Part shown: piece by piece, positions 9,669 through 16,816 of the stretch
How positions within the stretch are numbered: the stretch's first letter is position 1
Layout: each line of letters opens with the position of its first letter
NCBI GenBank assembly: GCA_040255925.1
Contig: JBDZVX010000040.1
Coordinates: 1-20,018, forward strand
Direction of reading: 5' to 3'
Source of the DNA: Nitrolancea sp040255925
GTDB lineage: Bacteria > Chloroflexota > Chloroflexia > Thermomicrobiales > Thermomicrobiaceae
DNA length: 20,018 nt
Notes under the pieces: model-generated
The model's database searches: none
What the model was told of the DNA's origin: nothing
The model's input: the letters and a program-made list of their open reading frames with translations, nothing else
Program-made: the position numbers and the translations under genes

Positions 9669-12032
9669 TTATACCCCATTGGATCGTGCTCGTGCCTCGG
9701 GCGCGACCTGGGACGCCGTAGATGCCTCAGCGATGATTCGCGTACCCCGGCCGGGTTGGCTCTCCAGTGTAAAACTGCCATCGATCAACGCAAGCCGTTC
9801 CCGCATTCCGAGCAGGCCCATGTGTTCTCCAACGCCGGTCCCGGCTTTTGCCGCGTTCACATCAAATCCCGGTCCCCAATCCTGAACTTCGAGGCGGACG
9901 ATCGAGCCGGCACGAGTGAGCGCGATCCGGACCTTTGAGGTTTTCGCGTGCTTACGCACGTTGGTCAGCGCTTCCTGGGCAACACGAAAGAATGTGGTCT
10001 CGATCGCCGCGGGCAGGCGATCTTCGGCTGGCAGTGCCTGATAGCTGATCTCCCATCCCGCGTTTTGAAGCTCCCCAACCTGTAGCCGGATCGCCGCCGC
10101 AAGTCCGAAGTCATCGAGCACTGTTGGCCGGAGGTTGGCCACCATCCGTCGTGCCTCACGGACCGTGCGCTGGGCCAGTTCCATGGCCCGGTCCATCTTT
10201 TCCCGTTCTTCCGGTGATTCCGGCGGATGCTGCTTGGCCAGTGCCTGGAGATGCTGATGGGTACTCGCTGCTACTTGAGCGAGTTCGTCGTGAATTTCGT
10301 ACGCCACGCGGCGCCGCTCTTCCTCCTGGATCTGCAACAGCCGGGTGCTCAGCGCGGCCAGTGTTCGCTCGCGATCTTCCAGAACCGCGACTTGGATCTC
10401 CAGGCGGCGGACCAGGAGCGCGCTCTGCAGGGCCGTGGCGACCAGCGGTGCCAGGGTCGCGATCAACCGCCGGTCCCCTGGGAGAAGCTCCGCGTCGTAG
10501 CGCTTTGGGCCGATCACCAGCATCCCGATTGACATGCCATCGGCCACAAGCGGCACAACCTGGGAAGTGGCCGGACTGCTTTCGAGCCTGGCTTCCACGA
10601 ACGTGAGGAGATCGGATCTAGATGGGTACTTACCCCAACCATAGGCCGAGGATGCCGCGTCAGCGCCATCAAGGACGATCGCGGCCCAGGTGAGATCGAG
10701 CGTCTCGCCCAAACGCGCGAGGACGTGTGACGCGATCGCCTCGACACTGGCCAGATGGACGATCTCGCCGCTGAGGTCTCGGAGTGTATCGGCGTAGTCA
10801 TAGACGTCGCGGAACAATCCTCGCTCCAGGAGATGTCGCATCCGGTGTTGGAGCGGCCAGAATGTGGTGGCGACCAATGCGACGCTTGCCATCACCATCC
10901 CAAAATGAAATACCAGGATACCGGTCGGATCAATCACCTTTGCCAGCCCATAGAAGGCGACGGTATAGACGGTGAGCAATCCTAACCAGACGGCGATCGC
11001 GACGAGACCGCGGCTGACGATCCGAGAGATGCCGAAAAACTGCCGGTTCAACGCCACGGCCCCGAGGCTAACCGGGAGGAAGACTATGCTGAGGATAGCG
11101 ACCTCTGGTGCGACCACGTCGCTGAAGCCGAGCACGCGGGGCACCAGGCTGAGCGCGCAGATCGGCGCCACCCCGGCAAAAGTCCCTATGGCCACGAGCC
11201 CGGCTGAGCGCCGCGTCTCTGCCGGTACGAGCTGGGGCCGAGCTATCGCTTCCAGCATGAGCGCAACGGCGCCGAGCAAATTCAGGGTTACGGCCGCGAA
11301 GCTGACCGGGCGGAGGATCTCATAGGCAGTGGAGATAAACGTGAAGACCACGACGTAGAGGAGGATGAGGATCACGTTAACCGAGATGCAGGTGATCGCC
11401 AGCCACCGGTGTCGACGGAACGCCAGCCGGTTGACGGGGAACACCAGAAAGAGGAGGAAGGTGCTCGCGCTAAAGGTGATCACCGCGATAAATTCGACGA
11501 GGTATGCCCAGGGAAGCCCAGAGGATGTGGCGATTGCCGCAAGAAGTGCCGCCGCCGCGCTGGTGCCGAAGCTCAAGGCGACGAGCGCCGAGATGACGTG
11601 AGGCGTCAGCAGGAAGATAAGGCTACCGACCGTCAGAAATGAGACGGCGATGACTAGGAAGCTGGTGCGAAGCCGGGGAGAAATGCCCGAGTCGTCGGAA
11701 ACCGACAGGGTGATGATCTGCCCGGAAGTTGACCGTACCGTCACCTTTTCGGCGGTCGAAACGGCCTCCGGGCTATCCCGCGTCGTGACCGGTCGGTCTG
11801 AGAGTGCCGTCACGGTATCACCCGGGCGAATCCCTGCGACCCAGGCCCGGCCAGCGGGCTGAACTCGTGAAATGATCGTCTGTCCCTGGTTGATCTCCGC
11901 CCGGAGTCCCAGTAAAGGTTGCCGGTTCGCCGCGGCGAAGCTCACCTGCCCGAGAATCACCAGGGATACCGTGATCATTACCACGATTACCCAGCGGCGG
12001 CTGCTCGGCCACCGCGGGGTCTGCTGCCTCAC
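9669..12032 (-). CDS. ComP-like membrane sensor histidine kinase with PDZ-like sensor
   Basis: The 787-residue kinase has TM1 (about 14-34), then an outside PDZ-like domain (about 40-112; IISRVQPAGRAWVAGIRPGD). About nine more TMs follow between 122 and 391, then a linker, a GAF-like region (about 420-545), HisKA_3 with phospho-acceptor His581 in AYEIHDELAQ, and HATPase_c. The ATPase part has the N box QEALTNVRKH (Asn691), DWGPGFD (718-724) and GLLGMRERL (739-747). This order is the one I recall for Bacillus ComP, the ComX pheromone receptor. The GTG at 12032 has AAAGGAG five bases upstream. The ComQ-like gene ends 11 bases before it on the same strand, so the two are co-transcribed. No response regulator is adjacent, which is unusual for this family. 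The kinase class is certain; the pheromone-receptor role is inferred from layout and neighbours. Confidence 0.93.
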   Translation of the reverse strand: MRQQTPRWPSSRRWVIVVMITVSLVILGQVSFAAANRQPLLGLRAEINQGQTIISRVQPAGRAWVAGIRPGDTVTALSDRPVTTRDSPEAVSTAEKVTVRSTSGQIITLSVSDDSGISPRLRTSFLVIAVSFLTVGSLIFLLTPHVISALVALSFGTSAAAALLAAIATSSGLPWAYLVEFIAVITFSASTFLLFLVFPVNRLAFRRHRWLAITCISVNVILILLYVVVFTFISTAYEILRPVSFAAVTLNLLGAVALMLEAIARPQLVPAETRRSAGLVAIGTFAGVAPICALSLVPRVLGFSDVVAPEVAILSIVFLPVSLGAVALNRQFFGISRIVSRGLVAIAVWLGLLTVYTVAFYGLAKVIDPTGILVFHFGMVMASVALVATTFWPLQHRMRHLLERGLFRDVYDYADTLRDLSGEIVHLASVEAIASHVLARLGETLDLTWAAIVLDGADAASSAYGWGKYPSRSDLLTFVEARLESSPATSQVVPLVADGMSIGMLVIGPKRYDAELLPGDRRLIATLAPLVATALQSALLVRRLEIQVAVLEDRERTLAALSTRLLQIQEEERRRVAYEIHDELAQVAASTHQHLQALAKQHPPESPEEREKMDRAMELAQRTVREARRMVANLRPTVLDDFGLAAAIRLQVGELQNAGWEISYQALPAEDRLPAAIETTFFRVAQEALTNVRKHAKTSKVRIALTRAGSIVRLEVQDWGPGFDVNAAKAGTGVGEHMGLLGMRERLALIDGSFTLESQPGRGTRIIAEASTASQVAPEARARSNGV

Positions 12033-12043
12033 GGCGGCTCCTT

Positions 12044-13015
12044 TCAGATCCGCCGGCGGATCACCGGAACTAAGCGGCGTAGCTGAAAGATTTGTTCCTT
12101 TCCCGTCACTTGCACCAACCTCTGCAGTGTCGCGAGCGCTTCCCGGCGATGGCTGTCCGCGACGACCGATGTGTAATGAACGGCTCCAAGCTCGCGGGCC
12201 AGCGCCGCGACGCGCTCTTCGTCCAGTGGACGTCTCGCTCCGTTCTCATGATACCAGGACAAAATGTCAACGATCTCCTCCTCCTCGGCGCATCGCAAGG
12301 CGTAGCTGATTGGGAGCGTCTTTTTCATTCGCTGGAGGTCGTTGCCGCGTTGAGTCGCATCCGGGGAGATGCCGGCGAGATCATTGAGGAGTTGGGCCAC
12401 CACCCCGACATGGCTGCCGAAGGCGCCGGCTAGCTCGAGCACTTCCGGGTCATCCGTCGCGACGGCGGCCCCAACCTGACAGGCCATCGCGATTAGCGAC
12501 CCGGATTTGCGGCACGTCATCTCGAGGGCGAGATCTTCACTGACACATGGTGTCGTTTCAAGTACGAGATCGAGATCTTCTCCGGCACAGGCGGCGAGGA
12601 TGCCCTGGGCCATCAGGTTGCCGATGAGGCGCGCGCGCTCCAGACCTTCTCGATCCACGAGGTCATCCAGGCAGCTATGCGCCAACCAGTTGAGCGCCAG
12701 GCTGGCATTCAGCCCACGATCCGGATTGCCGGCCTCCTCATCCCATTCATCGTCAACCAGATCGTCGATGAAGTGGACCGTGGCCGCGATGAACTCCACC
12801 GCGGCCGCGCTAATGACCGCGGAGCGCGAGTCGCCACCGAGCACACGGGAGGAGGTGAGCACCAATTTCGACCACTCCGACGAGCCGTCCGGGGCAAGAA
12901 TCCGGCCCGGCCGGGCCATGAGGTGGAGAAGCTGTTCTCGGAAGGCGAGGGTGTCATACGACCGGCGAATCACGGCGCGCACCTGCGTCGCGACCCGCCG
13001 GTTTTGACCGGTCAC
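12044..13015 (-). CDS. isoprenyl transferase family protein, ComQ-like
   Basis: This is a trans-isoprenyl diphosphate synthase fold protein of 323 residues. The first Asp-rich motif is intact (IDDLVDDEWD, Asp84-x3-Asp88). NASLALNWLA, ECS-like EMTCRKSGSLIAMACQVGA (167-185), QLLNDLAG (208-215) and GNDLQRMKKTLPISYAL follow. The second Asp-rich motif is weak (NDLAG rather than DDxxD). These features recall ComQ, which attaches a geranyl or farnesyl group to Trp of the ComX pheromone, more than a housekeeping chain-elongating synthase. Three GTG codons stand in a row (13021, 13018, 13015). I choose the third because AGGAG (13025-13021) is then five bases away; the first overlaps the Shine-Dalgarno itself. 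It lies between a small ComX-like ORF and the ComP-like kinase, the main support for the pheromone role. An ordinary polyprenyl synthase remains possible. Confidence 0.85.
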   Translation of the reverse strand: MTGQNRRVATQVRAVIRRSYDTLAFREQLLHLMARPGRILAPDGSSEWSKLVLTSSRVLGGDSRSAVISAAAVEFIAATVHFIDDLVDDEWDEEAGNPDRGLNASLALNWLAHSCLDDLVDREGLERARLIGNLMAQGILAACAGEDLDLVLETTPCVSEDLALEMTCRKSGSLIAMACQVGAAVATDDPEVLELAGAFGSHVGVVAQLLNDLAGISPDATQRGNDLQRMKKTLPISYALRCAEEEEIVDILSWYHENGARRPLDEERVAALARELGAVHYTSVVADSHRREALATLQRLVQVTGKEQIFQLRRLVPVIRRRI

Positions 13016-13040
13016 CACCACTCCTGATGAAAAGACCCGG

Positions 13041-13256
13041 TTACTGGACCGCCTCTGTTCTCGGAGGTGAGATCATCCAATCCGTCCCCCGTGCCATCGA
13101 GGCAACGTGCTCGGCATCGCCCCCAGTTTGACGAAGATCCCGCTTCAGCGCCCGGAACGCCGCCCTTTGCGCGAGCGACCCTCCATCCCGGCCAACCGAC
13201 GCATGGCCATCCCTTACAAGAGTACGGACCGCTGCATGAAGTGCACTGAGATCCAT
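13041..13256 (-). CDS. candidate ComX-like pheromone precursor (possibly frameshifted)
   Basis: A 71-residue ORF opens the operon. GAGAGGAG lies eight bases before its ATG and a good promoter lies just upstream, so it is very likely translated. The N-terminal half (LHAAVRTLVRDGHASVGRDG) resembles the ComX leader pattern I recall (LxxLxxKEAxLIGFD). As sequenced, the only Trp is residue 60, eleven residues from the end. A run of five G codes near residue 57 (plus-strand 13086-13090). One extra G there would shift reading into a frame that is open to 13012, ending FHQEWW, with its TGA overlapping the ComQ-like GTG by four bases. That product would be 81 residues with C-terminal Trp, as expected for ComX. 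The call rests on position, size and Trp; similarity to known ComX is weak. Confidence 0.6.
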   Translation of the reverse strand: MDLSALHAAVRTLVRDGHASVGRDGGSLAQRAAFRALKRDLRQTGGDAEHVASMARGTDWMISPPRTEAVQ

Positions 13257-13289
13257 ATGCTTTTCTCCTCTCGTAAAACGGATAACTTC

Positions 13290-13318
13290 TTTATATCACA
13301 GGCTGTCCGCTCTGTCAC
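13290..13318 (-). promoter_or_regulatory. promoter of the ComX/ComQ/ComP-like operon
   Basis: On the minus strand GTGACA (13318-13313) and TATAAA (13295-13290) are separated by 17 bases, and TGa directly precedes the -10. Each hexamer matches 5 of 6 consensus bases, making this the best promoter in the window. The start would be near 13283, giving a leader of about 27 bases before the strong RBS and the ATG at 13256. Confidence 0.7.
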
Positions 13319-13342
13319 CTGTTATTCTCGTAGATTGTCACG

Positions 13343-13367
13343 TAACACTGGTTAAGTATTGTTAAGT
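13343..13367. promoter_or_regulatory. GTTAAGT repeats, candidate operator
   Basis: GTTAAGT occurs at 13351-13357 and again at 13361-13367, exactly ten bases apart (one helical turn). A TAAC half-site at 13343-13346 forms an inverted pair (TAAC-N4-GTTA) with the first copy. The cluster lies about 25 to 50 bases upstream of the -35 box of the ComX-like operon, where activators such as response regulators often bind. On the plus strand a possible TTGTCA-N16-TATTGT promoter (13335-13362) for the divergent lipoprotein overlaps it. Confidence 0.4.
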
Positions 13368-13609
13368 TTTCCCGTTTGACCGGCCACGGATGGCGCTCTA
13401 CGTCAACCGGAGGCCAGGTTCGCAGGTGGACCATCCGGGCAAGATCCAGCGCGACGGGCAGGTATCTCCGGCTTGGTAGCGAATGAACGAACGGCGTAGA
13501 CTAACGGTGACAGCCAACCGGCGATTCTGGGCCGGTTCCATGCCGGCAAGCATGCTCGCGCCCGGTTTTTCCGCTGCGATGAGCTCGAAGAGGAGGAATC
13601 CCCACCCTC

Positions 13610-14830
13610 GTGACGACAACCAGAATCCGGGAGGCAGCGCTTCACCAGCGGATCGTCCGTGTTCGTGGCTGCCTTTTGCTCTTGATGCTCGCTCTTTCCC
13701 TGGCTGGCTGCGCCGGGGGACCGTGGTCTGCTAGCCAGCCGCCCCCGAACACGATCCAGGATACACCGGACGTATCGCCGTCCAGGTCATTCGATCCCAA
13801 CCTCCCACCCGCGCTTCAACGCTCGGTAGCTATGCTCAGGACGCCCGGTGACACCCGGATAACCGGCGTGGCGATCATTCTCACAGCTGACGGCTTCCTC
13901 CTCACCGACAGCTCCACGTTCAGCGAAGACGCCGAAGTGCTCCTGCCTGACGGACGGGTCGTCCGCCCGGTCCGGGTAGCCAGCGAGAGCGCCACGAATC
14001 TGATGTTGTTGAAAGTTGCCGCCGAGGACCTCGTTCCGGCGCGGCTCGCGGATCGAACGATTGTGGATGGAGATGCGGTATTCGTCGCCGGCTATGGCCC
14101 GTCGGGCTCCATTATTGGCCGGGTTGGTGGCCACGTACTGGCGGTCAATCCACTCCCTGGCTTCAGCGTGCCGGTACCATCGCTCATCGAAACCGATATT
14201 CCCCTCAGCGGGAGCATTGGCGGTGGGCCGCTTTCGGACAGCGGTGGCGCGTTGGTTGGCCTCGTCATCGTCCCGAAGGATCGGAGCGGTGGTATGGCAC
14301 GGGCCTTGTCCGAGCAATACTTCATCGACTGGTTTGACCGATGGCGAAGCTCGGTCAATCAGTTAAGTGAGGAGTCGCCCAACTGGCCGGTCATTACGGT
14401 GCCTGACATCTTGTCGGTGCGCTATCCATCCGGCTGGTCCGTGAAGACCGATTCCAGCGATCCCAATGCCTTCCGCGCTGAATTGGCGCCCACCGACCCG
14501 GATGCCGCGCTTCGGCTGGCCATCTCGATTCAACCATCTGATCCGCCGGATGATCCCATTGCGTTCGCGACGAAGGAGTTTGGGGACAAGGGAAACGCGG
14601 CGATTTGGGGAGCTGTGCGCTATGGCGGGTTCAATGGGGTGCGGGTCGTTCTCAATCAGGAGGGTGCCCGGATCGATACCGTGTACCTCTTCGGTGCCGG
14701 CCGCCGAATTGCCTTCAGCATGTCATCGGGTTACGTATCCGACGATACGCTTTCGCAGGCAGAGCGGGCAGCGGCGCTTTACGAAGCCACGCTCCAGTCG
14801 ATCACCCCGATCCCGCCTGACTCCCAGTAA
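13610..14830 (+). CDS. lipoprotein with degenerate HtrA/trypsin-like domain
   Basis: The 406-residue product has a lipoprotein signal (hydrophobic LLLLMLALS, lipobox LAGC with Cys34) and a Pro-rich linker. A trypsin-like domain of HtrA style follows (about 70-250): GVAIILTADGFLLT, LLPDGRVVRPVRV, GDAVFVAGYGPSGS, GGGPLSDSGGALVGL. The triad is lost: His is replaced by Ser102 (TDSSTF for TNxHVV), Asp by Asn130 (TNLMLLKV for TDLAVLKV), and Ser by Gly204 (SIGGGPL for GNSGGPL). A C-terminal domain (about 262-400) starts LSVRYPSGWSV and resembles PsbP/DUF1795-type folds. It is probably a surface binding or scaffold protein, not a protease. The GTG at 13610 follows AGGAGG by 13 bases, longer than usual. 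It is divergent from the ComX-like operon. Confidence 0.82.
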   Translation: MTTTRIREAALHQRIVRVRGCLLLLMLALSLAGCAGGPWSASQPPPNTIQDTPDVSPSRSFDPNLPPALQRSVAMLRTPGDTRITGVAIILTADGFLLTDSSTFSEDAEVLLPDGRVVRPVRVASESATNLMLLKVAAEDLVPARLADRTIVDGDAVFVAGYGPSGSIIGRVGGHVLAVNPLPGFSVPVPSLIETDIPLSGSIGGGPLSDSGGALVGLVIVPKDRSGGMARALSEQYFIDWFDRWRSSVNQLSEESPNWPVITVPDILSVRYPSGWSVKTDSSDPNAFRAELAPTDPDAALRLAISIQPSDPPDDPIAFATKEFGDKGNAAIWGAVRYGGFNGVRVVLNQEGARIDTVYLFGAGRRIAFSMSSGYVSDDTLSQAERAAALYEATLQSITPIPPDSQ

Positions 14831-14874
14831 TGCTCCTCGATGACGCTAGACACTTTGTGCCGCCGGCATGTGCA

Positions 14875-15801
14875 TCACCGGGCGCGGATGAGCAGGACCG
14901 GGACCTCTGACGCGGTTACCAACTTGTCGGCGATGCTCCCGTAAAACCAGCGTGACAGGCCGCCCCGGCCGTGTGTCGTGATCACCATGAGGTCGGGCCG
15001 CTCCCGTTCCGCATAGTCGAGCAGCTCTTTCCCAGGATGGCCGCTGAGCACCTCCCAGGTGACCGGGATGGACTCCTGCTCCAGACGCGCGGCGGTTGCA
15101 GCCAGGTATTCCTCCGCAGCGATCTCCAGCCGCTCGAACATCTCAAACGTGGGTTTGGCGATCGGCTGCGTGAAGACCTCCGGAGGGGGCGTTACGATCT
15201 CATAGTAGGTCTCGGCTACCCGGACCAGATGAAGCGTGGCGCCGGTTGCTCGGGCCAGTGGTACCGCGATATCCAGCGCCTTTGCAGCGAGCACCGAGCC
15301 GTCCAGCGGAACCGCGATCGAGTTTAAGGTGACCACCTCCGGCTCCTGGCCGGCACCCCATGCGCGGACAATCAGCACCGGGCATGGTGCGGCCTGGAGG
15401 ACGCGCGTCGCGACGCTTCCCAGGAGTACCCGGGTGAGGCCGCCCCGGCCATGGCTAGCCATCACAATCACCGGCGCCGGGTGACGCGTCGCCTCCTCGA
15501 TGATCTCGGCACGCGGATCTCCGAGCCGGATCACCGCTCGGACGGAAAGTCCCCGTTGAGCCAGCCGGGTGACGGTTGGTTTCAAGATCTCCGGTGCCAG
15601 CAGCTCTAACCGGGGATTCGCTGGATCTACCCAGATCACCTCCCTGCATTCGGCGTCATAGATTGGACGCATCTCTTCGAGAACCCGCAGCAGGATGATC
15701 TCAGCCCCGGTAACCCGGCTCAAGGTCACCGCCATCGGGATCGCCGTCTCCGCTAACTGGGAACCGTCCAATGGCACCATGATCGTCTGGAAGATGGCCA
15801 T
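14875..15801 (-). CDS. universal stress protein, two UspA domains
   Basis: The 308-residue cytoplasmic protein is a fusion of two Usp domains (about 1-145 and 160-308). Each starts with the strand-turn signature (MVPLDGSQLAETA; AVPLDGSVLAAKA). Each ends with an ATP-site loop of the Gx2Gx9G(S/T) kind (ASHGRGGLTRVLLGS; TTHGRGGLSRWFYGS) followed by CPVLIVRA or VPVLLIRA. I choose the ATG at 15801 because GAGAGAGGACAAGAG precedes it and the fold begins at once; the open frame reaches 15894 but adds unrelated residues. Such proteins bind ATP and help survival in stress, often under hypoxia or redox regulation. A second paralogue lies at 16817-17653. It converges with the lipoprotein at 14830. Confidence 0.94.
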   Translation of the reverse strand: MAIFQTIMVPLDGSQLAETAIPMAVTLSRVTGAEIILLRVLEEMRPIYDAECREVIWVDPANPRLELLAPEILKPTVTRLAQRGLSVRAVIRLGDPRAEIIEEATRHPAPVIVMASHGRGGLTRVLLGSVATRVLQAAPCPVLIVRAWGAGQEPEVVTLNSIAVPLDGSVLAAKALDIAVPLARATGATLHLVRVAETYYEIVTPPPEVFTQPIAKPTFEMFERLEIAAEEYLAATAARLEQESIPVTWEVLSGHPGKELLDYAERERPDLMVITTHGRGGLSRWFYGSIADKLVTASEVPVLLIRAR

Positions 15802-15979
15802 CTCTTGTCCTCTCTCGCGGTTCCCGTCTCGATCGGGCGTCACGCCCACAAGACCAGCCAGGACATGGCGACATCGTTGCAGGATCGCCGCCATGATCGC
15901 ACAAAGGTATCACGGGTCGTCACGATCCAACCGGCGCCGTGCGGCGTCTTTGGTGATGCTAAAGCGACATGCTGACGGG

Positions 15980-16013
15980 GCCGGTACAGGCCACGATCGG
16001 GGCCTGTACCGGC
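15980..16013. terminator. 13-base-pair stem-loop, possible terminator
   Basis: GCCGGTACAGGCC (15980-15992) and GGCCTGTACCGGC (16001-16013) are perfect reverse complements around the 8-base loop acgatcgg. It lies downstream of the minus-strand membrane protein gene (stop at 16075) and upstream of the Usp gene. No T-run follows on either strand, so an intrinsic terminator of the classical type is uncertain; an operator or processing hairpin is possible. Confidence 0.4.
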
Positions 16014-16074
16014 GGGCTTGGTGTGGGGAATTGGCGAGAAGTCGTCGTATTGTTGTCCCACAGTATCCCAGCTC

Positions 16075-16506
16075 TTAGCGGTCGAGCGACTCCGGGTTGC
16101 GCGGCGCAACCGGTACGTAGTCGTGGGAGCGGTCGGATCGCGTCAGATGATAGACCGCGAGGATGGTGAACAATCCCTCGACTACCAGAGAGAGAACCCC
16201 TATCGGCTCACCCCATTCCGTTTCCGTGAGTCCGGGCAGGCCAACGGTCCGGCCCACCACGTACAGGACGAAGGAACCCGCGGCGATCACGAGACCAAGA
16301 AGCCAACCCCATCCAAGGCGATTTCGATGGATACCGATTGCCGATACCAGTGCCCCAGCGGCGTTCAACAGAAAGGCCACGCCGAGGTACGTTGCGAATT
16401 CGAAGTACTCCGGGGCTTCGATAAGGTGGATCACGCCGGTGGCCGCGATCAGCGCGATTCCAGCCCACTTGACCCGGTCGGATACCAGCGATGCACCACG
16501 TTGCAT
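16075..16506 (-). CDS. four-TM membrane protein, unknown function
   Basis: The 143-residue product has four predicted membrane segments: about 11-27, 38-58, 66-86 and 100-120. Polar residues within or near the first segments stand out: His27 and Glu30 in VIHLIEAPEYFE, and His60 in AIGIHRNRLGWGW. The ATG at 16506 has GGGAGGAG six bases upstream. The C-terminal tail (HLTRSDRSHDYVPVAPRNPE) is hydrophilic. I do not recognise the family with certainty. It lies between two Usp genes in a block that also holds a metal ATPase, so a stress or metal link is plausible but only by neighbourhood. Confidence 0.78.
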   Translation of the reverse strand: MQRGASLVSDRVKWAGIALIAATGVIHLIEAPEYFEFATYLGVAFLLNAAGALVSAIGIHRNRLGWGWLLGLVIAAGSFVLYVVGRTVGLPGLTETEWGEPIGVLSLVVEGLFTILAVYHLTRSDRSHDYVPVAPRNPESLDR

Positions 16507-16816
16507 TGATGCTCCTCCCGTTCATTGTCCACGAGCTGGCCAAATCGGAACGTTGGTCTTGGGACGTTGACAACTGGTCGGCCATAACGCTCGATTCATC
16601 CATGCGTAGCCTAAAGCAGAATGATTAGAGGAGGGTTAGAGTTTGCGTGCGTGATCGTTGATAAGGCTCTCATGATGGAGGAGCGCCGCTCCGCGCCGGA
16701 TTTCCACCCTCCGGCCGGTGCAGGTCGGAAATTGCCCGTTAGGAAGGGTCACCGGCGACGGTTCGCCGGGCGCGCCTCTGCGCGTGGTGATGGACGTGGA
16801 CCATGACCGGTTCCTG
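16507..16816. other. 310-base intergenic region
   Basis: An open frame at 16621-16806 on the plus strand (61 residues) has no RBS before its ATG and an Arg/Gly-rich end, and is probably not a gene. GAGGAGGG at 16629-16636 is RBS-like, but only stops or the same weak frame follow it. The region should hold the promoter of the four-TM protein gene (near 16507-16600, minus strand); TTGTCA is present on that strand, but no convincing -10 sits at the right distance. Confidence 0.4.

Noticed and set aside
13012..13080. TTG-started 22-residue micro-ORF ending in EWW, read as a separate pheromone gene
   Set aside because: The TTG has only a weak purine run before it, and the frame upstream is open without any start. 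A frameshifted extension of the ORF at 13256 explains it better.
13610..14830. Calling the lipoprotein an active HtrA/DegP protease
   Set aside because: All three catalytic positions are substituted when the conserved blocks are aligned by eye.
16621..16806. 61-residue plus-strand ORF between the membrane protein and Usp genes
   Set aside because: No RBS before the ATG, and an Arg/Gly-rich tail typical of chance frames in GC-rich DNA.
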